From positions 2,480,001 to 2,544,000 of the forward strand of contig NC_020520.1 of NCBI RefSeq assembly GCF_000348785.1: a stretch of DNA of 64,000 bases. The letters run 5' to 3'. Position numbers and translations under genes: made by a program. The notes under the pieces were generated by a model, which ran no database searches, had not been told where the DNA came from, and was given only the letters and a program-made list of their open reading frames with translations. Each line of letters opens with the position of its first letter. Position 1 is the first letter of the stretch. The stretch is from Ilumatobacter coccineus YM16-304 (GTDB lineage: Bacteria > Actinomycetota > Acidimicrobiia > Acidimicrobiales > Ilumatobacteraceae). Below, in pieces: positions 17,815 through 26,120 of the stretch.

Positions 17815-19440
17815 ATGGTGTCAACCACGAGGAAGAGTCGGATCGGAACGGTGCTGCGATCCAAGCTCGACACGAGTTCCGACGAGTATCAGGCCAATCT
17901 CGCCGAGATGCAGCGCATGTGGGACGAGGTCGAAGCCGAGCTCGCCAAGGTGCCCACGATCGGCGGCCAACGCTATGTCGACCGTCATCGCAAGCGCGGC
18001 AAGATGCTCGTGCGCGAACGGATCGAAGCGCTCATCGACCCGGGCACGCCGTTCCTCGAACTGAGCCCGCTCGCAGCGTGGGGCACCCAGGACCCGATCG
18101 GCGTCGGCGTCGCCAGCGGCATCGGCGTGATCGAAGGCGTCGAGTGTGCGATCACCGGCACCGACATGAGTGTCAAGGGCGGCGCTGCCAACCCGACCAC
18201 CTGGAAGAAGGGGCACCGCTTCTACGAGATCGCCCGCGAGAACCGGTTGCCGCTCATCAACCTCAACGAGTCGGCAGGCGCCGACCTTCCTCGCCAGGCC
18301 GACCTGTTCATCGGCGGCGGCCGCAGCTTCCGCGATCTCACTGTGCTGTCGAAGCTCGGCATCCCAACCATCACCGCAGCGTTCGGGCCCAACACCGCCG
18401 GCGGCGCGTACACGCCGGGCATGAGCGACTACACGATCTTCGTCAAAGAGCAGGGCACCGCCTACCTCGGTGGACCGCCGCTCGTGAAGATGGCGATCGA
18501 CGAGATCGTCGACGAAGAGACGCTCGGCGGCGCCGAGATGCACTCGCGGACGAGCGGCCTCTCCGACTACCTCGCCCACGACGAGATGGACGCCCTGCGC
18601 ATCATTCGCCAGATCGTCAGACACCTCGACTGGAAGAAGCTCGGCCCCGGCCCCACCGAACCAGCCGACCCGCCGCTCTACGACCCGATGGAACTGATGG
18701 GTTGCGCGTCGGCCGACGTACGCATCCCGTTCGACATCCGCGAGGTGTACTGCCGCCTGCTCGACGGCAGCCGGTTCGAAGAGTTCAAGCCGCTCATCGG
18801 CGACAAGATCGTCGTCGGCTGGGGTTCGATCCACGGCTTCCCGGTCGGGCTCATCGGCAACAACGGAATCCTGTTCTCCGAAGAAGCCCGCAAGGCAGCG
18901 CAGTTCATCCAACTGTGCAACAAGCGAGACATCCCGCTCGTGTTCCTGCACAACATCACCGGCTTCATGGTCGGGTCGGCCGCCGAACAGGGCGGGATCA
19001 TCCGCAACGGCGCCAAGATGATCAACGCCGTGTCGAACTCGACCGTGCCCCACTTCAACCTCATGGTCGGAGCCAGCTACGGCGCCGGCAACTACGGGAT
19101 GGGCGGCAAGTCGTACGACCCACGCTTCATCTTCTCGTGGCCCAACCATCGAGTCGCCGTCATGGGTCCGAAACAGCTGGCCGGGGTGATGGACATCATC
19201 GCCCGCAACAGCGCCGCCGGACGCGGCATCGACGTCGACGAAGAAGCGCTCGCCGCGCAGACCGGAGCGCTCGAAGCCCAGATCGAACACGAGTCGACCG
19301 CGCTCTACTCGACCGGCCGCATCTGGGACGACGGCATCATCCACCCCGCCGACTCTCGCACCGTGCTCGGCATGGCGCTGTCGGCCGCCCACAGCAACGA
19401 GATCAAGGGCGCCACCGAATACGGCGTGTGGAGGCACTGA
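17815..19440 (+). CDS. Acyl-CoA carboxylase, carboxyltransferase (beta) subunit
   Basis: A 541-aa crotonase-fold carboxyltransferase that moves CO2 from carboxybiotin to an acyl-CoA. Characteristic segments include GGAANPTTWKKGHRFYEIA, NLNESAGADLP, the oxyanion stretch AAFGPNTAGGAYTPGMSDY, and in the C-terminal half NNGILFSEEARKAAQFIQLC. It most resembles the methylcrotonyl-/geranyl-CoA carboxylase branch, and the DUF1446 protein two genes downstream supports an Atu-like (acyclic terpenoid or branched acyl-CoA) role; a different acyl-CoA is possible. The ATG at 17815 follows TACCGT by 7 nt. It is the first gene of the 17815-23360 operon, under the divergent TetR. Confidence 0.9.
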   Translation: MVSTTRKSRIGTVLRSKLDTSSDEYQANLAEMQRMWDEVEAELAKVPTIGGQRYVDRHRKRGKMLVRERIEALIDPGTPFLELSPLAAWGTQDPIGVGVASGIGVIEGVECAITGTDMSVKGGAANPTTWKKGHRFYEIARENRLPLINLNESAGADLPRQADLFIGGGRSFRDLTVLSKLGIPTITAAFGPNTAGGAYTPGMSDYTIFVKEQGTAYLGGPPLVKMAIDEIVDEETLGGAEMHSRTSGLSDYLAHDEMDALRIIRQIVRHLDWKKLGPGPTEPADPPLYDPMELMGCASADVRIPFDIREVYCRLLDGSRFEEFKPLIGDKIVVGWGSIHGFPVGLIGNNGILFSEEARKAAQFIQLCNKRDIPLVFLHNITGFMVGSAAEQGGIIRNGAKMINAVSNSTVPHFNLMVGASYGAGNYGMGGKSYDPRFIFSWPNHRVAVMGPKQLAGVMDIIARNSAAGRGIDVDEEALAAQTGALEAQIEHESTALYSTGRIWDDGIIHPADSRTVLGMALSAAHSNEIKGATEYGVWRH

Positions 19441-19532
19441 TGAGCTTCCGCCTCACTCGCTTCGCTCCGTTCGTCGGAGTCGGCGCCCTCGGGCCCGGAT
19501 CTGCCCCTGCCTCTGAAAGGTGCCTTTCGTGA
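19440..19532 (+). other. 30-codon open frame bridging two carboxylase cistrons
   Basis: The ATG at 19440 overlaps the carboxyltransferase stop (TGATG), and its TGA stop (19530-19532) overlaps the GTG start of the biotin carboxylase. Translation of this short frame would carry ribosomes across the 88-bp gap between the two subunit genes. The peptide (MSFRLTRFAPF..) resembles nothing I know, so it is listed as a possible coupling frame rather than a gene. Confidence 0.4.
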
Positions 19533-21601
19533 GTTTTGTTTCCACTCCTGCTGGGACTCTGTCTCGGCGGATCACGTCGTTGTTGATCGCGAACCGGGGA
19601 GAGATCGCCGTTCGGATCGCCAAGACCGCGCATGCGCTCGGGATCTCCACCGTCGGCGTCTACTCCGAACCCGACGCCGACGCGATGCACGTCGACGCGG
19701 TCGACGTGGCCGTCGCGCTCGGCGGGGCCACTCCCGCAGAGTCGTACCTCCGCGCCGACGCCATCATCGAGATCGCCCTGGCGCACGGATGCCAGGCCGT
19801 CCACCCCGGCTACGGCTTCCTCGCCGAGAACGCCGACGTCGCGCAACGTGTCGCCGACGCTGGCCTCATCTGGGTCGGCCCCACACCCGACCAGATCAAC
19901 CTGCTCGGCGACAAGATCGCCGCGAAGAAGGCCGCGATCGCCGCCGGCGTGCCGACCGCACCGATCATCGAGATCACCGACGGGCAACTCCCGAGCGACG
20001 TGCCCATGCCGGCGCTCGTCAAAGCCGCAGCCGGCGGCGGCGGTCGCGGCATGCGTATCGTCCGCACGCCCGACGAACTGGCCGACGCCGTTGCCGGTGG
20101 GTCCCGCGAGGCCGAAGCATCGTTCGGTGACGGCACCGTCTTCGTCGAGCCGTACATCGAACGAGCCCGACACGTCGAAGTGCAGATCATCGGTGACATG
20201 CACGGCAACGTCATCCACCTCGGTGAACGCGAGTGCTCGATCCAGCGTCGCAACCAGAAGATCATCGAAGAGTCGCCGTCGGCGGGCATCACGCCCGAGA
20301 CGCGCACCGCGCTCTGTGACGGAGCCGTGGCACTCGCGAAGAGCGTCGGCTATCACGGCGCCGGCACCGTCGAGTTCCTCGTCGGCGAAGACGGCGGCGT
20401 CGATCAGATCAACTTCCTCGAGGTCAACACGCGCCTACAGGTCGAGCACCCCGTGACCGAAGCGGTCACCGGCGTCGACCTCGTCGAACTGCAACTCCGG
20501 GTGGCCGCAGGCGAAGAGCTTCCGATCAGCCAGGAGTTCGTCGCCGCACGCGGGCACGCCATCGAGGTTCGCATCGTCGCCGAAGACCCCGCCGCCGGAT
20601 GGCTGCCGTCGACCGGTGAGATCACGTCGTTCGATCTCGGTGGCGACGAGGCCGATCTCGTGCGCGTCGACACCGGCTTCCGAGCCGGCGCCGTCGTGTC
20701 GCCCGACTACGACTCGATGCTCGCCAAGGTCATCGCGCACGCTCCCACCCGCGCTGGTGCCGCCGCCAAGCTCCGTCGAGCGTTGCGTCGATCCGAGGTC
20801 ACCGGTGTCACCACCAACATCCCTGCGCTCGTCGAGATCCTCGGTGAGCGCGACTACCTCAACGCGAAGACGCCGACCGCCTATCTCGACGAGCACCCCG
20901 ACGTGGTCACCGCGTCCGGCCCGACCGGCGACGACCGACTCGCCCTGTTGCTCGCCGCCGTGTTCGCCACCGAACGCGCCGACCGGGCCGCCGATGCCGT
21001 CACCGGGTTCGCCCCATCGGGTTGGCGCAACCTGCGCACGCAGGGCCAGCGGCAGGTGTGGCGCGCGATCGACAGCGACGTCGACGAGCCCGTCGAGTTC
21101 ACGGTGTGCCTCGACGCAGCCGACGTGCTGATCGGTCCGTGGCCCACGCCGACCGACGACGGCACCCTGTCGGCCGACGAGCGTCGGCGCGTCGCCGTGC
21201 GTCTGCTCCACGTCGAACCCGACCGGATCGCGATCGAGATCGACGGCGTTCGGCGGAGCGTCGACGTGATCAGCACCGACGACGACGCGGTCCGCACGCG
21301 GAGTTCGGCCGGGTCGATCGTGTGGCAACAGGCGCCGCGCTTCGTCGACCACGACGCCGAGGTCTCCGGCGGCGGACCGATCTCGCCGCTGCCGGGCACC
21401 GTCATCGCCGTCAACGTCGAGGCTGGCCAGACCGTCGACGCCGGCGAGGTGCTCATGGTCGTCGAGGCGATGAAGATGGAACACAAGATCACCGCGCCGC
21501 GGCCGTCGACGGTGACCGAGGTGCACTTCGACGTCGGTGGTCGCGTCGACCAGGGCACGTTGCTCGTCAGCCTCGCCCCGATCGAGTCGACCGATGACTG
21601 A
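19529..21601 (+). CDS. Acyl-CoA carboxylase, biotin carboxylase + biotin carrier (alpha) subunit
   Basis: A 690-aa alpha subunit. Residues 15-450 are biotin carboxylase (SLLIANRGEIAVRIA at the N-terminus, ATP-grasp glycine loop KAAAGGGGRGMRIV, EVNTRLQVEHPVTE), and the last 70 residues are a biotinyl domain with VVEAMKMEHK, the biotinylated Lys being K649. It carboxylates its own biotin with ATP and bicarbonate. GTG 19529 is preferred to GTG three codons earlier because GAAAGG sits about 8 nt upstream as a Shine-Dalgarno site, one of the few here. It pairs with the beta subunit gene just upstream and overlaps the AtuA-like gene by 8 bp. Confidence 0.9.
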   Translation: MSFVSTPAGTLSRRITSLLIANRGEIAVRIAKTAHALGISTVGVYSEPDADAMHVDAVDVAVALGGATPAESYLRADAIIEIALAHGCQAVHPGYGFLAENADVAQRVADAGLIWVGPTPDQINLLGDKIAAKKAAIAAGVPTAPIIEITDGQLPSDVPMPALVKAAAGGGGRGMRIVRTPDELADAVAGGSREAEASFGDGTVFVEPYIERARHVEVQIIGDMHGNVIHLGERECSIQRRNQKIIEESPSAGITPETRTALCDGAVALAKSVGYHGAGTVEFLVGEDGGVDQINFLEVNTRLQVEHPVTEAVTGVDLVELQLRVAAGEELPISQEFVAARGHAIEVRIVAEDPAAGWLPSTGEITSFDLGGDEADLVRVDTGFRAGAVVSPDYDSMLAKVIAHAPTRAGAAAKLRRALRRSEVTGVTTNIPALVEILGERDYLNAKTPTAYLDEHPDVVTASGPTGDDRLALLLAAVFATERADRAADAVTGFAPSGWRNLRTQGQRQVWRAIDSDVDEPVEFTVCLDAADVLIGPWPTPTDDGTLSADERRRVAVRLLHVEPDRIAIEIDGVRRSVDVISTDDDAVRTRSSAGSIVWQQAPRFVDHDAEVSGGGPISPLPGTVIAVNVEAGQTVDAGEVLMVVEAMKMEHKITAPRPSTVTEVHFDVGGRVDQGTLLVSLAPIESTDD

Positions 21602-23360
21602 ACCGATTCGCATCGCGAACTGCTCCGGCTTCTTCGGCGACCGCCCGTCGGGTGCGATCGAGATGGTCGAGGGCGGCCCCATCGACGTGCTCACCGGCGA
21701 CTGGCTGGCCGAGTTGACCATGCTGATCCTGAGCCGAATCCGGGCGAAGCGTCCGGGCTCCGGATACGCCCGCACGTTCGTCGGCCAGATGGAGCAGGTG
21801 ATGGGCACCTGCCTCGACCAGGGCATCAAAGTCGTCTCGAACGCCGGCGGGCTCGACCCTGACGGCTGCGCCGACGCCGTTCACGAGGTCGCCCAGAAGC
21901 TGGGCTTGAACCCGACCATCGCCTACATCGACGGCGACGACCTGCTGCCTCGGATCGCCGAACTCGCCGAGTCCGGAGCACTCCAACCCTTCGGCGACAC
22001 CGACCTCGGAGACGTCTCGTCGTACCTCACCGCCAACGCCTACCTCGGCTGTTTCGGCATCGTCGACGCGCTCGCTCAGGGCGCCGACATCGTCATCACC
22101 GGTCGCGTCACCGACGCTGCGGTCACCTGCGGTCCCGCTGCGTGGCATCACGGCTGGCAGCGCACCGACTTCGACCAGTTGGCGGGCGGCGTCGTCGCCG
22201 GACACGTGATCGAGTGCAGCGCCCAGGCGACCGGCGGCAACTACTCCTTCTTCAACGAGATCGACGGCCGCACCGAAGTGGGAGGCCGAACGCGATTCGG
22301 GTTCCCGTGGGCCGACGTACACGCCGACGGCTCGTCGGTCATCGGCAAACACGACGGCACCGGGGGAGCGGTCACGGTCGGCACCGTCACGAGCCAACTC
22401 CTCTACGAAATCGGCGGCCCCGAGTACCTCGGCCCCGACGTCACCGCCCGGTTCGACACGCTCGAGGTCGAACAGCTCGAACGAGATCGCGTCCGCATCA
22501 GTGGCGTCCGTGGCCAGGCGCCGCCGTCGACGCTCAAGGTGGCGATGAACGAGATGGGCGGGTACCGCAACTCGTTCTCCGTCGCGCTCACCGGGCTCGA
22601 CATCGACGACAAGGCCGCGTTCGCAGAAGCCGCCTTCTGGGACGCGTGCAGCTTCACCGCCGACGACTTCGAGTCGTTCACGAGCCGCGTCATCCGCACC
22701 GACAAGCCCGATCCGGCGACGCAGGAGGAGGCGACCGCGATCTGGCGAGTGACCGTGAAAGACCACGACGAGCGCAAGGTCGGACGCGCCTTCGCCGATG
22801 CCAACGTGCACACGGCGTTGGCGAGCATCCCCGGCATGTACGGCCTCGGAGGAGGTCCGAGCGCAGCATCGCCGTTCGGTGTGTACCGGCCAGCCATCGT
22901 TCCCAACGATCTGGTCCCTCAGTACGTCCACGTCGTGGGCGGAGCGACCACGCAGGTCGACAGCGTCGCACCACAGGGACCTCCGATCGAGGTGGTGCTC
23001 GACGACGTTCCTCGACGGGAGTGGGGCGACACCACGGCCGCACCGCTCGGCACGATCATCGGCACGCGCTCCGGCGACAAGGGTGGCAACGCGAACCTCG
23101 GCGTCTTCACCCGCAACGACGACGCGTGGGTGTGGATCGACGAGTGGCTCACCAGCGAACGGCTCGCCGAACTGCTGCCCGAAGCCGCGGCACTCCCGAT
23201 CGACCGCCACCGCTTCCCGAAGATCCGCTCGCTGAACTTCGTGGTGCACGGACTCCTCGACGAAGGCGTCGCCGCCTCCACGCGCCAAGACGCACAGGCC
23301 AAAGCCGTCGGCGAATGGCTGCGAGCCCGCGTCGTCGACATCCCCACCGAACTCCTCTGA
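21594..23360 (+). CDS. AtuA-like protein (DUF1446 plus C-terminal ferredoxin-fold domain)
   Basis: A 588-aa DUF1446 protein. It opens with RIANCSGFFGDRPSGAIEMVEGGPIDVLTGDWLAELTM, the family signature, and continues with GGLDPDGCADAV and VITGRVTDAAV. The last 110 residues (PLGTIIGTRSGDKGGNANLGV onward) form the AtuA-like ferredoxin-fold domain. AtuA is encoded with geranyl-CoA carboxylase subunits in the acyclic terpene utilization cluster of Pseudomonas, and the carboxylase genes directly upstream repeat that arrangement. The biochemical role of AtuA is not established. The ATG at 21594 is read within the upstream gene's last codons, which argues for translational coupling. Confidence 0.85.
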   Translation: MTEPIRIANCSGFFGDRPSGAIEMVEGGPIDVLTGDWLAELTMLILSRIRAKRPGSGYARTFVGQMEQVMGTCLDQGIKVVSNAGGLDPDGCADAVHEVAQKLGLNPTIAYIDGDDLLPRIAELAESGALQPFGDTDLGDVSSYLTANAYLGCFGIVDALAQGADIVITGRVTDAAVTCGPAAWHHGWQRTDFDQLAGGVVAGHVIECSAQATGGNYSFFNEIDGRTEVGGRTRFGFPWADVHADGSSVIGKHDGTGGAVTVGTVTSQLLYEIGGPEYLGPDVTARFDTLEVEQLERDRVRISGVRGQAPPSTLKVAMNEMGGYRNSFSVALTGLDIDDKAAFAEAAFWDACSFTADDFESFTSRVIRTDKPDPATQEEATAIWRVTVKDHDERKVGRAFADANVHTALASIPGMYGLGGGPSAASPFGVYRPAIVPNDLVPQYVHVVGGATTQVDSVAPQGPPIEVVLDDVPRREWGDTTAAPLGTIIGTRSGDKGGNANLGVFTRNDDAWVWIDEWLTSERLAELLPEAAALPIDRHRFPKIRSLNFVVHGLLDEGVAASTRQDAQAKAVGEWLRARVVDIPTELL

Positions 23361-23405
23361 CCACCCCGTCATCCGGTGTGAGACACCCGATGACGCACCG
23401 ATGCG

Positions 23406-24164
23406 TCAGACGCGGGTTGGGCGGCCGAACCGGGCGTCGACGGGTTGGGCGTAGCGGACGATCGGATCACCGGACGGAGTCGGGAGGCCCGCGGCTTCGA
23501 TCGACGCGTCGGCGTACTCGGTGAGCGTCGCCTCGTGCAGCGTCCACGCCTGGTGATCGACCGGATGATGGCGCAGCACACCGCGCGCGGCAGGCCACTT
23601 CGTGACCGTGCCCCAGCGAGCGGTGAGGAACACGTCGAGCCCGGACGGCTCGGTGATCACGTCGCCGATCTCGACGGCCACGGTGGTCGACGAGGCCGGA
23701 CGCTTCGGCCAGCGTCGTCGTGCCGTGACGTAGCGACGCCACGAGGCGCGGCGTTCGATCGTGAGGCGACCCCACACGTAGGGGAAGCCGAGAAACCATC
23801 GAGCGAACGCGACGATCGCCAATCGGTCGGCTTCGAGCGAGAAGAACCAGATCGCCCGGTTGCCGGCCGAGTCGACGACGTAGGTGCGCACGTTCGTCTC
23901 GTTGAACGCCGAGATCCACGGCACGGCAGGCACGAAATGAGGCGTCGCATCGGTCATGCGGAACGGCACGAGCGACACGTAGGCCCATCCGGCGTGGGTG
24001 TCGACGCGCAGGCCGTCGGGGAGCAGCGCCTGCACGATGTCGGGCCGGTACCGCCAGTGGACGAAGGTGAGCTCGTCCCACCGGTTACGCAACCAACGTC
24101 GCGAGACCGGGCCGGGGGAATCAGCGGTCAACGGTTGCGGTGGCACGTCGCCCGATGAGCTCAT
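23406..24164 (-). CDS. DUF2071 (YqjF-type) protein
   Basis: A 252-aa DUF2071 protein, recognisable by RWDELTFVHWRYRPDIVQALLPDGLRVDTHAGWAYVSLVPFRM near the N-terminus and by the NVRTYV..GIWFFSLEA-like middle. The family adopts an acetoacetate decarboxylase-related fold, but no function is known. The ATG at 24164 is chosen over GTG 24170 because TACCGT ends exactly 8 nt upstream. Its promoter overlaps that of the divergent DUF971 gene. Convergent with the AtuA-like gene. Confidence 0.8.
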   Translation of the reverse strand: MSSSGDVPPQPLTADSPGPVSRRWLRNRWDELTFVHWRYRPDIVQALLPDGLRVDTHAGWAYVSLVPFRMTDATPHFVPAVPWISAFNETNVRTYVVDSAGNRAIWFFSLEADRLAIVAFARWFLGFPYVWGRLTIERRASWRRYVTARRRWPKRPASSTTVAVEIGDVITEPSGLDVFLTARWGTVTKWPAARGVLRHHPVDHQAWTLHEATLTEYADASIEAAGLPTPSGDPIVRYAQPVDARFGRPTRV

Positions 24165-24172
24165 CGCCACGA

Positions 24173-24182
24173 ACGGTACCCT
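24173..24182. promoter_or_regulatory. Bidirectional overlapping -10 core ACGGTACCCT
   Basis: Read rightward it gives TACCCT (24177-24182), 8 nt before the DUF971 ATG at 24191. Read leftward it gives TACCGT (24178-24173), 8 nt before the DUF2071 ATG at 24164. The two -10 boxes share the central TA, so only one polymerase could open the site at a time. The same ten bases with the same spacing occur at 49360-49369. Confidence 0.7.
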
Positions 24183-24190
24183 TCGCGGCC

Positions 24191-24550
24191 ATGGCTGCTC
24201 ACGACATCGAATCGATCGAAGTCGATCGCACCAAGCACGTCTTCATCGAGTTCGCCGACGGCGTCACCGCCAGGTTCGATCTCGCTCCGCTGCGCTTGGC
24301 GTGCCCGTGTGCCGAGTGCAACTCGCGTCGACAGCAAGGACGCTCGGTGTCGGTGCTGGCCGAGACGAAGCCCGACGAGATCACCATCACCGAAGCCGCG
24401 ATGCAGGGCGCCTGGGGCCTCAACCTCGACTGGAGTGACGGCCACTCGACGGGCATCTATGCCTTCGAGAAGCTGCGCGGCTGGATCGACGACCGGTTGG
24501 TCGCCTCCCACGTCACCAGGCCCGACCCCGACCTCGAAACCAACCGCTGA
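24191..24550 (+). CDS. DUF971 domain protein
   Basis: A 119-aa protein made only of DUF971, the domain also found at the N-terminus of gamma-butyrobetaine hydroxylase and in Fe-S-related proteins. Conserved features are FADGVTARFDLAPLRLACPCAECNSR, with three closely spaced cysteines suited to metal binding, then EAAMQGAWGLNLDWSDGHSTGIYAFEKLRGW. The start follows TACCCT by 8 nt in a promoter shared with the divergent DUF2071 gene. A role in iron-sulfur or metal handling is plausible but unproven. Confidence 0.85.
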   Translation: MAAHDIESIEVDRTKHVFIEFADGVTARFDLAPLRLACPCAECNSRRQQGRSVSVLAETKPDEITITEAAMQGAWGLNLDWSDGHSTGIYAFEKLRGWIDDRLVASHVTRPDPDLETNR

Positions 24551-24571
24551 GCCGGCGAGCGGCGATGCGGG

Positions 24572-25609
24572 TCAGCCGTTGATCAGTTCGGCGTAGATCG
24601 GCAGCATCATCGCCGGACCCGACAGCAGGAACTCGGTGATGCAGGTCTCGCGCCACTTGTCGAGTTCGCCCTTGATCTTGTCGGCGGGGCCGACGAGCGC
24701 GACGTCTTCGACCATCTCGAGCGGGATCGACGCAGCGGCCTCTTCCTTCTTGCCGTCGAGGTACAGGTTCTGCACCTTGTCGGCGACGTCGCCGTAGCCC
24801 ATGCGCTCGAAGACCTCGTAGTGGAAGTTGGCGCCCTTCGCACCCATGCCACCGGCGTAGAGAGCGAGGAACGGACGGACCATGTCGGCGCACTTCTGCA
24901 CGTCGTCGCCCGGAATGATCATCACACCCGACGACACCTCGAAGCGGTCCTTCTTGGTGGCGTCGCCCGCAGCATCGAACCCGGCCTGCAGTTGCTCGCG
25001 GTACCAGGCGTCTTCCTTCGGCGAGAAGAACAGGGGGAGCCACCCGTCGGCGATCTCGGCGGAGAGCGCGACGTTCTTCGGCCCCTCGGCGGCGAGGTAG
25101 ATCGGGATGTCGTTGCGCAGCGGGTGCACCGTCGACTTGAGCGGCTTGCCGAGGTTCATGCCACCGTCGACGGGCATGTCGAAGAAGTCGCCGTGGTACT
25201 CGACCGGCGCCTCGCGGGCCCAGATGGCACGGAGGATCTCGATGTACTCGCGGGTGCGGGCGAGCGGGCGTGGGTACTCCTGGCCGTACCAACCTTCGAC
25301 GACCTGTGGCCCCGACGCACCGAGCCCGCAGATGAAGCGACCGTTCGACAGATGGTCGATCGTGATCGCGGCCATTGCCGTGGCGGCAGGCGTGCGCGCG
25401 GCCATCTGGATGATGCCGGTTCCGAGCTGCACCTTCTCGGTGTGGGCTCCCCACCACGACAGCGGCGTCAGGGCATCGGACCCGTAGGCCTCGGCGGTCC
25501 AGATCGAGTTGAAGCCGAGCTTCTCTGCTTCCTGGATCGCTTCGAGCGCTCCGCTGGGCGGGCCTGCCGACCAGTATCCGGTGTTGTATCCGAGCTTGAT
25601 GTCAGCCAT
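24572..25609 (-). CDS. LLM-class (F420-type) oxidoreductase
   Basis: A 345-aa luciferase-like TIM-barrel oxidoreductase. The pattern LGYNTGYWSAGPPSGALEAIQEAEKLGFNSIWTAEAYGSDALTPLSWWGAHTEKVQLGTGIIQMAARTPAATAMAAITIDHLSNGRFICGLG in residues 6-100 (written here only by its ends: LGYNTGYW to FICGLG) is the standard F420-dependent arrangement in Actinobacteria. It would transfer hydride to or from F420 on an unknown substrate. The ATG at 25609 follows TACGGT by 6 nt; the gene is divergent from the release-factor-like gene. FMN use instead of F420 cannot be ruled out. Confidence 0.88.
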   Translation of the reverse strand: MADIKLGYNTGYWSAGPPSGALEAIQEAEKLGFNSIWTAEAYGSDALTPLSWWGAHTEKVQLGTGIIQMAARTPAATAMAAITIDHLSNGRFICGLGASGPQVVEGWYGQEYPRPLARTREYIEILRAIWAREAPVEYHGDFFDMPVDGGMNLGKPLKSTVHPLRNDIPIYLAAEGPKNVALSAEIADGWLPLFFSPKEDAWYREQLQAGFDAAGDATKKDRFEVSSGVMIIPGDDVQKCADMVRPFLALYAGGMGAKGANFHYEVFERMGYGDVADKVQNLYLDGKKEEAAASIPLEMVEDVALVGPADKIKGELDKWRETCITEFLLSGPAMMLPIYAELING

Positions 25610-25671
25610 GACGAGACCGTACGACAGGAACGTGACGCGAGTTCAGCCGAGCGACGATGCAGACTGGGAGT

Positions 25672-26115
25672 GTGAGCCAGGGCCAACACGATCCGAGCGG
25701 CGACGACCGCCTCGTGGTGACCGACGACGTGCGCATCCCGCCCTACGAGCTCACCGAGTCGTTCTCCGCGTCGGGAGGCCCGGGTGGTCAGCACGCCAAC
25801 AAGGCGGCCACTCGCGTCGAACTGTCGTGGGATGTCACCACGTCGTCGGCGTTCCGGCACGAGGTGCAGCGCGCCCGCGTGCGCAAACGGTTGGGTGACG
25901 TGGTGCGGGTGGTGGTCGACGACGAGCGGTCGCAGGTTCGCAATCGCGACATCGCCCGGCAACGCCTGGTCGACAAGGTCCGCGGCGCTGTTGCGGTGCC
26001 GAAGCGGCGTCGGGCGACCAAGCCCACACGGGGCTCGCAACGTCGGCGGCTCGCTGCCAAGTCACAGCGCAGCGAACTCAAGCAGCAGCGCCGCAGCCCT
26101 CGCCACGACGACTGA
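25672..26115 (+). CDS. arfB: ArfB/ICT1-like peptidyl-tRNA hydrolase (ribosome rescue)
   Basis: A 147-aa GGQ-domain protein without a codon-recognition domain. GGPGGQ lies at residues 35-40 within FSASGGPGGQHANK, and the C-terminal tail is strongly basic (KRRRATKPTRGSQRRRLAAK), as in ArfB, where it enters the empty mRNA channel of stalled ribosomes to free the peptide. The GTG at 25672 follows CAGACT by 6 nt. Its stop is 5 bp from the convergent P450 stop. The size and tail make ArfB far more likely than a partial release factor. Confidence 0.88.
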   Translation: MSQGQHDPSGDDRLVVTDDVRIPPYELTESFSASGGPGGQHANKAATRVELSWDVTTSSAFRHEVQRARVRKRLGDVVRVVVDDERSQVRNRDIARQRLVDKVRGAVAVPKRRRATKPTRGSQRRRLAAKSQRSELKQQRRSPRHDD

Positions 26116-26120
26116 CTCTG

